Of a stretch of 64,000 nucleotides of DNA, positions 16,309 through 25,644 are shown in pieces. The notes beneath the pieces are model-generated. The model saw only the letters and a program-made list of their open reading frames with translations, was not told the DNA's origin and did not search any database. The DNA is from Actinomyces lilanjuaniae (GTDB lineage: Bacteria; Actinomycetota; Actinomycetes; Actinomycetales; Actinomycetaceae). The DNA is taken from contig NZ_CP032514.1 of the NCBI RefSeq assembly GCF_003606385.1, positions 2,852,001 to 2,916,000 on the forward strand. The letters are read 5' to 3'. The first letter of the stretch is position 1. Every line of letters begins with the position of its first letter. Position numbers and translations under genes: made by a program.

Positions 16309-18486
16309 GTGTCTCAGCCACCAGCACGTCCTATGACCGGGGCTGCCGCCAAGGAAGCCACGGAGCAGCAGACTGAGCACTCGCCGCGACAGGTCCTCAA
16401 CGCGCCGGTCTTCGTCTCCTCCGCCATCGTCATCGCTGTCATCGCCCTGAGCGCCATCTTCTTCCCCCGGGCGGTGTCAGACGCCTTCGGTAGCGCAGTC
16501 TCCTGGACGGGTCGCTGGTTCGGCTCCTTCTACATCCTCCTGGTCACCGTCACCCTCCTCTTCTCCATCGTCCTGGCGCTGTCGAAGTTCGGCAAGATCC
16601 GGCTGGGACCCAGCAACTCCACCCCCGACTTCTCCACCTTCTCCTGGGCCGCCATGCTCTTCGCCGCAGGCGTGGGAACCGCCATCATGTTCTACGCCGT
16701 GGCCGAGCCGGTTGCCCAGTACATGGCGCCCCCCACAGGAGAGGGCCAGACTGTCGAGGCCGCCCGTAACGCCATCGTCCTGACTCTCCTGCACTACGGC
16801 ATCACCGGCTGGGGCCTGTACTCCATCGTCGGCATGGCCCTGGCCTACTTCGCCTACCGTCGCCACCAGCCCCTGGCCGTGCGCTCCACCCTGCGCCCCC
16901 TGCTCGGCGACCGCGCCGACGGCGTGCTGGGGCACGTCGCTGACGCCGCCACGCTCATCGGCGGGGCCGTGGGCATCGCCGCCTCACTGGGAGTCGGCGT
17001 CGTCCAGCTCAACGTCGCCCTGACCATCCTGTTCGGCCTGCCTCAGGGCACCCCCACACAGATCGGGCTCATCGTCCTGTCCGTGCTCATGGCCACCATC
17101 TCCGCCGTGTCCGGGGTGGACCGTGGCGTGCGCGTCCTGTCCAACATCAACGTCCTGCTCGCGGTGGGCCTGGCCATGTGGGTCCTGGTCACCGGCGACA
17201 CCGCCTTCCTCATTGACGCGATCGTGGGCAACGTCGGCGACTTCATCACCCAGTTCCCCTCCCTGACCCTGGAGACCTACGCCTACGACCGGCCCACCGA
17301 GTGGCTCAACAGCTGGACACTCTTCTTCTGGGCCTGGTGGATCGCCTGGGCCGCCTTCGTCGGCATGTTCCTAGCCCGCATCTCCCGCGGGCGCACGATC
17401 CGCGAGTTCGTCATCGGCGCCCTGGTCCTGCCCTTCAGCTACGTGCTCATGTGGAGCTCGATCTTCGGCAACAGTGCGCTGGACCTCATCCGCTCCGGCA
17501 ACCTGGACTTCGCCGAGCTGACCGTCAACGAGCCCGAGCAGGGGCTCTACACCCTGCTCACTCACCTCCCCGGGGGCACCTTCCTCGTCGCGCTGGCACT
17601 GTTCATCGGGATCCTCTTCTACGTCACCAGCGCGGACTCCGGCGCCCTGGTGATGTCCAGCCTGTCCAGCCACGTGCGCTCCGAGAGAGAGGACGCCCCT
17701 GCCTGGCTCCGGATCTTCTGGGCCAGCCTGGTCGGTGTCCTCACGATCGCCATGCTCGTGGCCGGCGGCATCCCGATCCTCCAGCAGGCCACCATCGTCA
17801 TGGCCCTGCCCTTCTCTGCCGTCATCATCGTCATCATGTTCTGCCTGTGGAAGGCGCTGAGCACCGAGGCGAGCCACAGCGTGACCCGCTCGCAGGCCTA
17901 CCGTAACCGCAGCCTGGGCCTGACCGGGACCGCAGCGGGGCTCACGCGCATCTCCTGGCAGGACCGGCTCTCCCACACCTTCAACACGGTCTCCCCCAGC
18001 CGCGCCAAGCGTGCCCTGGACAACCGCATCGTCCCCGCCCTGGAGGCCGTGGCCACCGAGCTGCGCAAGGAGAACCTGCACGCTGAGGTGGTCGTTGAGG
18101 GTGAGGAGGCTCAGGACCCCGACGACGAGCGTAACTTCCTGGGACGCGCCACCCTTGTCGTCAGCGCGACCGAGGCCGGGGAGTCCGCAGAGGGCGAGGA
18201 CTCCCTCGACACCGACTACGAACGTTCCAGCGGGCTGGACTCCTTCCGCTACGTGGTCCGCATGGTCCAGGCTCCCGTGCCCGCCTACGGTCCTGTGGTC
18301 CACGAGGCAGACGACCTGACCGTGCGCCTGGAGGTGCGTCCCAGCGGCGGCGGCCAGGGCTACGACCTCATGGACTGGTCCGCCGACCAGGTAGCCCACG
18401 ACGTCCTGGACCACTACGAGCGCTGGCTGGAGTACCTCGGCTTCACCGAGACGGCGGCCCGGGCCTCGGGCGGTTCCGCCCAGTAG
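16309..18486 (+). CDS. betT: BCCT-family betaine/choline transporter with long cytoplasmic C-terminus
   Basis: 725 residues. About 12 membrane segments occupy residues 30-540, with BCCT hallmarks GTAIMFYAVAEPVAQYM, WTLFFWAWWIAWAAFVGMFL (Trp-rich core of helix 8) and RTIREFVIGALVLPFSYVLM. A ~170-residue soluble acidic C-terminal domain follows, as in BetT-type carriers where it senses osmotic stress. It imports choline or betaine with protons or sodium. GTG start; an ATG nine codons in is an alternative. Two hairpins lie just downstream. Confidence 0.92.
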   Translation: MSQPPARPMTGAAAKEATEQQTEHSPRQVLNAPVFVSSAIVIAVIALSAIFFPRAVSDAFGSAVSWTGRWFGSFYILLVTVTLLFSIVLALSKFGKIRLGPSNSTPDFSTFSWAAMLFAAGVGTAIMFYAVAEPVAQYMAPPTGEGQTVEAARNAIVLTLLHYGITGWGLYSIVGMALAYFAYRRHQPLAVRSTLRPLLGDRADGVLGHVADAATLIGGAVGIAASLGVGVVQLNVALTILFGLPQGTPTQIGLIVLSVLMATISAVSGVDRGVRVLSNINVLLAVGLAMWVLVTGDTAFLIDAIVGNVGDFITQFPSLTLETYAYDRPTEWLNSWTLFFWAWWIAWAAFVGMFLARISRGRTIREFVIGALVLPFSYVLMWSSIFGNSALDLIRSGNLDFAELTVNEPEQGLYTLLTHLPGGTFLVALALFIGILFYVTSADSGALVMSSLSSHVRSEREDAPAWLRIFWASLVGVLTIAMLVAGGIPILQQATIVMALPFSAVIIVIMFCLWKALSTEASHSVTRSQAYRNRSLGLTGTAAGLTRISWQDRLSHTFNTVSPSRAKRALDNRIVPALEAVATELRKENLHAEVVVEGEEAQDPDDERNFLGRATLVVSATEAGESAEGEDSLDTDYERSSGLDSFRYVVRMVQAPVPAYGPVVHEADDLTVRLEVRPSGGGQGYDLMDWSADQVAHDVLDHYERWLEYLGFTETAARASGGSAQ

Positions 18487-18508
18487 GGCGCCGCACAGCG
18501 CTCGGCCG

Positions 18509-18546
18509 TGTACAGGCGTACGCCACCCGCGCTGCACGCCTGTACA
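18509..18546. terminator. Inverted repeat after betT
   Basis: TGTACAGGCGT (18509-18519) and ACGCCTGTACA (18536-18546) form a perfect 11-bp stem with a 16-base loop. It is the first of two hairpins between convergent genes. Confidence 0.55.
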
Positions 18547-18566
18547 CAGAACAGGCACAACAGGGT

Positions 18567-18600
18567 CGGGCGGGACCGCAGAAGCCAGCGGTCCCGCCCG
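18567..18600. terminator. Bidirectional terminator between betT and aldo/keto reductase
   Basis: CGGGCGGGACCGC (18567-18579) pairs perfectly with GCGGTCCCGCCCG (18588-18600), 13 bp around an 8-base loop. It sits between two convergent genes. No U run on either side, as is common in high-G+C actinobacteria. Confidence 0.75.
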
Positions 18601-18632
18601 AGCCTGTCACTAGAAGGTGCACGACGACGGGC

Positions 18633-19499
18633 TCAGTCCTCCTCGACCTGATAGGTGGCCAGGTACCCGATGAGCTCAGGGTCGCGGTGGTCGACAGTCA
18701 GGCTGTGGCCCTCGTCCAGGGCAGCCACGGCCTCCAGGTCAGCCTCGTCTAGCGAGAAGTCCAGAATGTCGAGGTTCGCGGCCATGCGCTCGCGCTGGAC
18801 CGACTTAGGGATAATGATGACGTCGCGCTGCAGCAGGTAGCGCAGGGCCACCTGGGCCGCGGTCTTGCCGTGCCTCTGCCCTACCCTCGTAAGCACCGGG
18901 TGGGTGAAGATGTTGTTCCTCCCCTGAGCCAGCGGCCCCCAGGACTCCAGAGCAGTACCGTACTTGGCGTACCAGGGGCGGCTGTCCACCTGCTGGTTGA
19001 ACACGTGGGTCTCCATCTGGTTGACCGCAGGGGCCACGTCGACGTTGCCTGCCAGGTCCACAAAGCGGTCAGGGTAGAAGTTGGACACGCCGATGGCGCG
19101 CACCTTGCCCGACTCCAGCGCCCTCTCCATGGCGCGGTAGGTGCCGTAGTAGTCGCCGAAGGGCTGGTGCACCAGGAGCAGGTCGATGTAGTCGGTGCCC
19201 AGGCGGCGCAGGGAGCCGTCGATGGAACGAGCCGCCTTGGCCTCCCCGGCGTTGGAGATCCACACCTTGGTGGTCAGGAAGACCTCCTCGCGCGGCAGGC
19301 CGGAGGCCGCCACGGCGGCCCCCACACCCGCCTCGTTACGGTAGGCCTGGGCGGTGTCGATGTGGCGGTAGCCGACCTCCAGGGCCTCGCGCACCGCCTG
19401 CTCGGTCTCCTCCGGCGGGGTCAGGAAGACGCCGTAGCCGATCTGCGGGATGGTCACCCCGTTGTTAAGAATGATGTCCGGAATGGTCTGGGTAGTCAT
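18633..19499 (-). CDS. Aldo/keto reductase (2,5-diketo-D-gluconate reductase type)
   Basis: 288 residues, full length. AKR signatures: VGYRHIDTAQAYRNEAGVG (catalytic Asp and Tyr), the catalytic Lys in VFLTTKVWIS, His in LLLVHQPF, and the NADPH-binding IIIPKSVQRERMAANL. Reduces carbonyl compounds with NADPH in the cytoplasm. Strong GGAGTG-type Shine-Dalgarno precedes the ATG at 19499. Confidence 0.93.
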   Translation of the reverse strand: MTTQTIPDIILNNGVTIPQIGYGVFLTPPEETEQAVREALEVGYRHIDTAQAYRNEAGVGAAVAASGLPREEVFLTTKVWISNAGEAKAARSIDGSLRRLGTDYIDLLLVHQPFGDYYGTYRAMERALESGKVRAIGVSNFYPDRFVDLAGNVDVAPAVNQMETHVFNQQVDSRPWYAKYGTALESWGPLAQGRNNIFTHPVLTRVGQRHGKTAAQVALRYLLQRDVIIIPKSVQRERMAANLDILDFSLDEADLEAVAALDEGHSLTVDHRDPELIGYLATYQVEED

Positions 19500-19645
19500 G
19501 ACACTCCTTCGTGGTCCTCTGACAGCTCTTCGACGGGCTGCGGTGGACTCGGCGGAGCCGCGCGCATCACCGCAGACACCCCTGCTGCTTTCTCACGCTG
19601 TCGAAGCGCCTGCACGTGACGCCTCACCGCATTGCCATGGTAATG

Positions 19646-19665
19646 GCGCCGCGAGAACGCGGCGC
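19646..19665. other. Short perfect hairpin in the gap before upp
   Basis: GCGCCGCG, AGAA, CGCGGCGC forms an 8-bp stem with a tetraloop. The gap 19500-19966 (467 bases) holds no convincing gene; it should contain the promoters of the aldo/keto reductase and upp. Confidence 0.4.
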
Positions 19666-19966
19666 ACAGCCCAGCCCAGACTGCGCCAGCCGCGTATCTC
19701 CCGGCGCGCTGCCTTGCGCAACAGGCCTGGCTATGTGCAAATTAGGTCACACCGATCGGCGAGCCACAACGATCGGGCTTCCCCTCCGTGTCCCCACGCC
19801 TGATCCGCAAGGTCCTACACGCTACGCAAGACACACTCGGCCGGAGGACGCGTCGACGATGTGCAGCATCCCTGCCGTCCTGTGGCATCCCCTTCAGCGT
19901 CCCCCGCAGCATCCTCGCGGGGACGCCTACCAGGCCAGACGCAGGCAGGGACCGTACCCTGGTCCC

Positions 19967-20605
19967 ATGCGCCTGCTCGTTGCCGACCACCCGCTCATCA
20001 ACCACAAGCTCTCCGTCCTGCGTGACGCCAGGACACCCTCGGCGGTCTTCCGCCTGCTGGTAGACGAGCTCGTGACCCTCCTGGCCTACGAGGCCACACG
20101 GGAGGTGCGTACCGAGCAGGTGGACATCACCACTCCCGTGGCCGTGGCCCACTGCCGCCGTCTGGCCGACCCTCGCCCTATCGTGGTGCCGATCCTGCGG
20201 GCCGGGCTGGGCATGCTGGAGGGCATGACCCGGCTGCTACCCACGGCTGAGGTCGGGTTCCTCGGCATGAAGCGCGACGACGACACCCTTGAGGTAGAGA
20301 CCTACGCCAACCGCCTCCCCGAGGACCTATCGGGGCGCCAGTGCTTCGTCATCGACCCGATGCTGGCCACCGGGCACACCCTGGTCGCAGCCATCGACTA
20401 CCTGCTGGAACGCGGCGCCCGCGACGTCACCGCCATCTGCCTCATCGCTGCCCCCGAGGGCGTAGCCGCCCTGGAGGCGGCGGTCGGCCAGCGCGCCAAC
20501 GTCACTGTGGTGACCGCTGCAGTAGATGACAGCCTCAACGAGCACGCCTACATCGTGCCGGGCCTGGGCGACGCCGGGGACCGGCTCTACGGGATCGTGG
20601 ACTAG
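19967..20605 (+). CDS. upp: Uracil phosphoribosyltransferase
   Basis: 212 residues, standard length. The PRPP-binding signature [11 protein letters not shown] is at about residue 128; [19 protein letters not shown] and the C-terminal [15 protein letters not shown] (uracil-binding loop) confirm Upp rather than another PRTase. It converts uracil and PRPP to UMP, working with the uracil permease at 8690-10096. ATG 19967 is the family-consistent start of a longer open frame. Confidence 0.95.
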   Translation: MRLLVADHPLINHKLSVLRDARTPSAVFRLLVDELVTLLAYEATREVRTEQVDITTPVAVAHCRRLADPRPIVVPILRAGLGMLEGMTRLLPTAEVGFLGMKRDDDTLEVETYANRLPEDLSGRQCFVIDPMLATGHTLVAAIDYLLERGARDVTAICLIAAPEGVAALEAAVGQRANVTVVTAAVDDSLNEHAYIVPGLGDAGDRLYGIVD

Positions 20606-20676
20606 CCCGGGCCCAAGGCAGCCCGAGTGCTGGTCGCGCGCCGTCTGCAGGGCGCAGCACTCACTATGCTTCCCTC

Positions 20677-22365
20677 GTGAGTGAGTCGCAGAGCGCAGCA
20701 GGCGGGTGGGCATCGGCAACGGACCACACCACCGTGGACCGTGACGCCGTCGACCGTGACGCCGCGACAGCAGCCAGCCGGTTCGCCCCACCCGGCGACC
20801 TGGAGCGGATCGCGGCTGCACGCCCTGACCTGCACCCCGTCCTGGCAGCGAACCCTGCCACGCCGTCGCCGCTGCTGAAGCACGTAGCCCAGTCCGCTGA
20901 CCCGAGGGTTCAGGAGGCCCTCAGGAGACAGTCGCAGAAGGCAGAGGCAGCGCCGCACCCCTGGGCTGCCGCGTCTCGCACAGACGCACCGCTCACACCC
21001 GGACCATCCGCCGCCCCGTCTGCTGCTCCACCCTCGCCTCCCCTCACCACCCTGACGCCCAGACCGCCCCGCAGGCGGAGGCTGGCCCGGTCACTCGCCG
21101 TCGTCCTGGCGGTCCTCCTGGCACTGGGCGGTGTCGGCGGGGCTGGCTGGTACTGGTGGCAACGGGACTGGTCCAGTACCACCGTCAGCACGACAGGCGT
21201 GGTGATGCTGTCCGACTCCTGGGTCGCCGGCGCCCACACACTGTGGCGGGAGGCGGTCGATCGTGACGCCGAGGTCGTCGTCCTCGGGAGCTACCTCCTG
21301 GCACTGTCCGGGCAGGACAGCACCAGTGACACGGTCACCGCTCACGGGTACAGGGTGACGCCCACAGCACTGGAGGACATCTGGACCTCCGAACTTCCCA
21401 GGCCCGGTGAGGACAGCCCTGTCGATCCCCTGGACACCCCGACACCACTGACCCTGTGGGGACAGAGCACCGCCGTCTACGGCTCGGTCCTCATCGACCT
21501 GGAGACCGGGTCCACGAGCAGCGCCCCGTGGAACGACGACCAGGCGGCCGGTATCGCAGGCACGACCGCCATCACCTGTACCGAGAGCGACAGGTGTACA
21601 GCCTGGGGTGAGGACCGCGAGCGGCTGTGGTCCCTCTCCCTGCCGGACATGGGCACGGACGCCTACAGCGACGGAGCCTCAGCCGACTACACCAGCAGCG
21701 TCTACCTCCCGGTCTTCCGGCACGGCGACGACGAGTTCGTCATCATCGCGGGGGCCGTCATCAACATGGCGACCGGGGATCCGCTCCCGCTGACGGGCCC
21801 GCGCAGCGACTATGCCTACACCCTCGCGGCCCAGGACGGGTGGGCACTCGTCTCCAGCCGGGCCGGCAGGAGCGCTCAGACTGTCACCACCTACACAGTC
21901 GAGGGGTCGAAGCTCGATGAGATCACGGTGCCGCGGGAGAAGTCCCTGCACACCGTCGGCTCCTGGACCGCTCTGAGGACTTTGGACCAGATCACCTCAG
22001 ACCTGCGCGACCCTGGTCCCTCCGCCAGCGGCGTGCTGGTACGCACCGACAGCAGCTACTGCGTCTATGAGGTCGTCGTGGAGGGTGAGAACTCGTTCCC
22101 GGTACCGCACCGCTCCACGGACACCACCTCCTGCCCCGCTACGGGGATACTGCTCAGCCAGCGCACCGCCATCGCCCTGGTCCCGAACTCCTACAACCCA
22201 ACGAACGCCTTCACCTCCATCATGGACCTGCGCACTGGCGCGGAGGTCGAGTTCCCAGGAACAGACCCGCAGGACGGCACCACCTACACGGCTTCCTCCC
22301 CCGAGCTTGTCATCGCCGCCTCGCCTGGGGACGGCACGCTGACCGCCTACGCCCCCGGCACCTAG
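20677..22365 (+). CDS. Membrane-anchored protein with variant Leu-rich-repeat N-terminus and extracytoplasmic beta-rich domain
   Basis: 562 residues from a GTG. Residues ~30-95 (FAPPGDLERIAAARPDLHPV, then NPATPSPLLKHVAQSADPRV) match the variant leucine-rich-repeat domain found in actinobacterial membrane proteins. A Pro-rich linker and basic cluster (RPPRRRRLARS) precede one membrane helix (~130-155). The ~390-residue external part has repeated WT/WG and D-x-x-TG strands like a beta-propeller, with paired Cys (CTESDRC). Function unknown; a sensor or adhesion role is possible. Confidence 0.6.
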   Translation: MSESQSAAGGWASATDHTTVDRDAVDRDAATAASRFAPPGDLERIAAARPDLHPVLAANPATPSPLLKHVAQSADPRVQEALRRQSQKAEAAPHPWAAASRTDAPLTPGPSAAPSAAPPSPPLTTLTPRPPRRRRLARSLAVVLAVLLALGGVGGAGWYWWQRDWSSTTVSTTGVVMLSDSWVAGAHTLWREAVDRDAEVVVLGSYLLALSGQDSTSDTVTAHGYRVTPTALEDIWTSELPRPGEDSPVDPLDTPTPLTLWGQSTAVYGSVLIDLETGSTSSAPWNDDQAAGIAGTTAITCTESDRCTAWGEDRERLWSLSLPDMGTDAYSDGASADYTSSVYLPVFRHGDDEFVIIAGAVINMATGDPLPLTGPRSDYAYTLAAQDGWALVSSRAGRSAQTVTTYTVEGSKLDEITVPREKSLHTVGSWTALRTLDQITSDLRDPGPSASGVLVRTDSSYCVYEVVVEGENSFPVPHRSTDTTSCPATGILLSQRTAIALVPNSYNPTNAFTSIMDLRTGAEVEFPGTDPQDGTTYTASSPELVIAASPGDGTLTAYAPGT

Positions 22366-22471
22366 GCTGACCAACCGTGATTGGCGCCCAGGTGCCGGGC
22401 AGGAGACCACGGCAGCCCCGGCTCGCACGCAGCACAGGGCACCCCGGGGCTCCTCAGCACCCCGAAGCTCC

Positions 22472-23371
22472 TCAGAAGGCAGGCAGCACCGAGCCGTCGC
22501 TCCAGTTCTCCTCAATAAAGGCGCGCACGTCGTCGTGGTTGAGGAGCTCAGCGAGCTTCTGGAGGCTCGCCTCCTCCCGGTCCCCGGCGCGCACGACGAG
22601 CTGGTTGACGTGGGGGCTACCCTCAGCCGTCTCCAGGAGCAGCGAGTCCTCGTTGGGGGCCAGGCCCGCGTCGATGGCGTAGTTGCCGTTGATCACCGCG
22701 GCGGCGGCATCAGGCATGGAGGCGGCCGTCTGCGCCCCGTCGACGGTCTCGAACTCGAAGCCGCTCGGGTTAGAGGTGACGTCGTTGGCGCTGGGCATCT
22801 CGACGGACTCGTCCAGCTCGATGAGACCGTTGTCAGCCAGCAGCTGCAGCCCGCGGGCCGCGTTGGCAGGGTCACTGTTGATCAGGATAAGACCCCCCTC
22901 AGGCAGGTCGTCCACCGAGGTGTACTTGGAGGAGTACAGGCCCAGGGGCTCGATGTGGACGTCGGCAATACTGACGAAGTCGTAGCCCTTCTCGTCGATC
23001 TGCTGCTCCAAGAAGTTGGGGGTCTGGTAGAAGTTGGCAGCCAGGTCACCATCGTTCAAGGAGGTGTTCGGCGTCTGGTAGTCGTTGATCTCCACGATGT
23101 CCAGGCTGATACCGCTGCCCTCGACCAGGTTGTCCTGGACGTACTGCAGGATCTGCACGTGGGGGACGGGCGTGGCACCGATCGAGATGACGACGTCGTC
23201 GCCCTGCTGCTCAGTACCGGGGATCGGCCCCGAGCTGCTGCTGCAAGCGGCCAGGGTCGCCCCGACAGCCACGACGAGGCCGGTGGAGAAGGCGCGACGG
23301 GTCAGGCCGACCGACCTGCCCGGTGCCGTCGCCACGCGACGCCGGGCAGAGACAGGAGAAACGGAAGACAT
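22472..23371 (-). CDS. metQ: Methionine ABC transporter substrate-binding lipoprotein MetQ
   Basis: 299 residues. A twin-Arg-containing signal region is followed by the lipobox TLAACS, so the mature protein starts at that Cys and is lipid-anchored. The NlpA/MetQ fold is clear: VISIGATPVPHVQILQYVQD, DGDLAANFYQTPNFLEQQI, YSSKYTSVDDLPEGGLILI and INGNYAIDAGLAP. The start at 23371 has AAAGGACC eight bases upstream. Last gene of metNIQ, about 225 bases after metI. Confidence 0.93.
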   Translation of the reverse strand: MSSVSPVSARRRVATAPGRSVGLTRRAFSTGLVVAVGATLAACSSSSGPIPGTEQQGDDVVISIGATPVPHVQILQYVQDNLVEGSGISLDIVEINDYQTPNTSLNDGDLAANFYQTPNFLEQQIDEKGYDFVSIADVHIEPLGLYSSKYTSVDDLPEGGLILINSDPANAARGLQLLADNGLIELDESVEMPSANDVTSNPSGFEFETVDGAQTAASMPDAAAAVINGNYAIDAGLAPNEDSLLLETAEGSPHVNQLVVRAGDREEASLQKLAELLNHDDVRAFIEENWSDGSVLPAF

Positions 23372-23595
23372 GTGAGAGGTCCTTTCAGATACGAGCCGTG
23401 GGTCCCAGGCCAGCAGGGCGCTGGCCACGGCAGTTGCAGGGGGTCAGGTAGGCAGTCGCCAGCACAGGCCGACTGCCGCCGAGGCCAGGCGTCGTACCGG
23501 GGGTGCCGGGCAGCCGCTGCCGTGGATAAGACCAGTCATCCCCCAGCAGCTGCCAGGACCGAGGCGGCTCGCCGTTCCTCCGGCTGGTGGTTGCC

Positions 23596-24355
23596 TCAGC
23601 GGTGGTCCACCAGCCGGCTGAGCATGTCGCCAGCCAGCTGGATGACAGCGACGATCAGCAGGATCAGGACGACGGAGACGACCATGACATCAGACATGCT
23701 GCGGTTGTAGCCGTACTGGATGGCGAGGTCCCCAGGCCCCCGCCCCGATGGTGCCCGCCATGGCGGTGTAGCCCAGGAGGGCGATCAGGGTCACCGTGGC
23801 CGACTGGATGAGAGTGGGCAGCGCCTCCCGGACTAGCACCCCCCAGGTGATCTGGGTCCCGGAGGCCCCCATCATAAGAGCCGCCTCGACCTTGCCGTGG
23901 TCCACGTTGTTGACCGCCGTCTCCACTAGTCGCGCGTAGAAGGGAATCGCCCCGATGGTCAGCGGGACGCAGACGGCCTGCCAGCCCAGGGAGGTGCCCA
24001 CAATCAGCCGCGTCAAGGAGGCGATCGCGACCATGAGGATGATGAAGGGCATGGAGCGCCCGACGTTGACCACGAAGGAGAGGACCTCGTAGAGAGGACG
24101 ATTGCGGTGCTGTCCACGCGTGCCCGTGGTCACCAGCGCCAGTCCCAGGAGCAGCCCCAGGACGACTGTCAGGAAGCCCGAGACAAAGGTCATCTGCATC
24201 GTCTCGGTGACGGCGCTCAGGAGCCTGCGCTCGAACACCGGGTTGTTCTGCCACGTCTGGTCCTCACTGCTGGCTGCCAGAAGCACAGGGGCCGCACCCA
24301 GAGCCGCCTGCGTGGAGCCGTGCGCGGCAGCAGAGACACTCATAAGAAGACTCAC
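23596..24355 (-). CDS. metI: Methionine ABC transporter permease MetI, frameshifted near the C-terminus
   Basis: Coupled to metN by overlap (start 24355, metN stop 24352). Membrane segments and the permease loop (MSFVV-like region, VEAALMMGASGTQITWGVLV) are normal up to TAMAGTIGAG. The conserved end (LGDLAIQYGYNRSMSDVMVV, a final helix and stop at 23596) is in another frame. The break is in the G/C run 23733-23755 and equals loss of two bases, best explained as two one-base losses in adjacent G runs. In the uncorrected frame the protein ends at 23690 with an unnatural tail. Confidence 0.85.
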
Positions 24356-25404
24356 GCTCGTACCTCCGCAGTGATACCGGCCTGGCGCAGCGCGGTGACG
24401 CAGCGCGATGCCTGGGTAGCAGGAACAGTCACGGCTAGACGGCCGATCTGGGCTGCCCCGACCGTCTCGAAGACCCCGGAGGCGATGTCCCCGCCCAGCT
24501 CGGCCACCATCGACATCAGGGCAACAGCGGCCGGCTCACCAGGGTGTGCCGTGACACAGACGTCAAGGACGGCATCCCCCTGGGACCGAGCAGCCTCAGG
24601 GACCGCCGGGAGGGGGACCACCTCACGGGAGAGCCGGGAGGAGGTGTCGAGCACGACGTCCTCCAGGCGGCCGCCCTCCACGACCCGGCCTGCCTCCAGC
24701 AGGCTCACCGCGTCACAGACCTGGCGGACCACGCTCATCTCGTGGGTGATGATAATGACGGTCAGCCCCAGGGCGTCACGCACGTCCCTGATAAGGTCCA
24801 GGATGGAGCGCGTGGTCTCCGGGTCCAGGGCAGAGGTGGGCTCATCGCACAGGAGGACGGAGGGGTCGTCGGCCAGCGCCCGGGCGATACCGACACGCTG
24901 CTTCTGACCGCCGGAGAGCTGTGCCGGGTAGGAGGCACCCCGGTCAGCCAGTCCCACGAGCTCAAGCATGCGCTCGACGGTCTGGCGGCGCTGGCCCCTG
25001 GGCACGCCCGCCAGGGCCAGGGGGTAGGCAATGTTCTGCGCCGTGGTGCGCTGGTCCAGGAGGTTGGCGTGCTGGAAGACCATCCCGATACGACGGCGGG
25101 CCTCACGCAGCTGACGCGCGGACAGGGATGTCATGTCCTGCCCGGCCACACGGATGCGCCCCTGGGTGGGACGCTCCAGGGAGGTCAGGCAGCGCACCAG
25201 CGTGGACTTGCCCGCCCCGGAGGTCCCGACGATGCCGTGGATGGTCCCGGGGGCGACGTCAAGGCTCAGCCCGTCCAGGGCACGCACCTGCGCTCCTCCA
25301 CGTAGTCGGTAGACCTTGCGGACGTCCTTCAGCGAGATCATGGGGTCGGGCGACGCCGGGGCGTCCTCCTCGGGAGCCGGTGTGCTCACCGCTGGTCCGC
25401 TCAC
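24352..25404 (-). CDS. metN: Methionine ABC transporter ATP-binding protein MetN
   Basis: Walker A GTSGAGKST, Q-loop MVFQHANLL, signature LSGGQKQRVGIARAL, Walker B VLLCDEPTSALD and the H-loop ITHE are all intact. A C-terminal NIL domain (ACT-like, methionine-sensing) occupies the last ~80 residues. I placed the start at GTG 25404, preceded by GGAGG five bases away. The longer ORF beginning at 25440 would start inside the riboswitch. Energises D/L-methionine uptake with MetI and MetQ. Confidence 0.93.
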   Translation of the reverse strand: MSGPAVSTPAPEEDAPASPDPMISLKDVRKVYRLRGGAQVRALDGLSLDVAPGTIHGIVGTSGAGKSTLVRCLTSLERPTQGRIRVAGQDMTSLSARQLREARRRIGMVFQHANLLDQRTTAQNIAYPLALAGVPRGQRRQTVERMLELVGLADRGASYPAQLSGGQKQRVGIARALADDPSVLLCDEPTSALDPETTRSILDLIRDVRDALGLTVIIITHEMSVVRQVCDAVSLLEAGRVVEGGRLEDVVLDTSSRLSREVVPLPAVPEAARSQGDAVLDVCVTAHPGEPAAVALMSMVAELGGDIASGVFETVGAAQIGRLAVTVPATQASRCVTALRQAGITAEVRA

Positions 25405-25412
25405 TGCTACCT

Positions 25413-25500
25413 CCATCGGTCCTGGCGGAAGCACCCGCACCGCGACGGGGGTTGCTGCAACGTCAACGAGCCAGGTCTCTCGGCTGCTCTGGATGGTCGG
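25413..25500 (-). promoter_or_regulatory. SAM-I (S-box) riboswitch controlling metNIQ
   Basis: Read on the minus strand. Conserved S-box elements occur in order: ATCCAGAG (kink-turn side), CCGAGAGA, CTGGCTCG with TGACG, and GCAGCAACC. A CCC/GGG helix and GGGTGCTTCC follow. The closing P1 helix is CCATC near 25491-25495 with GATGG at 25413-25417. SAM-I riboswitches turn methionine genes off when S-adenosylmethionine is abundant. The 3' strand of P1 runs directly into the GGAGG of metN, so control of translation is likely. Confidence 0.85.
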
Positions 25501-25644
25501 CTACACGTTACGCATCCGGGACCCCGCAAGCAAGCTGACACCCTCACGCCATGGCCGAGCCACGGGGCACAAGCTCGCCCACAACTATGCTGACACCCGC
25601 CCCAGGAGGCCTCCGCGCGTCGAGGACTGTGCTTGGATCACACT

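Noticed and set aside
25405..25440. Extended metN start
   Set aside because: The codons fall inside the SAM-I riboswitch P1/P4 region; GTG 25404 has a proper ribosome site.
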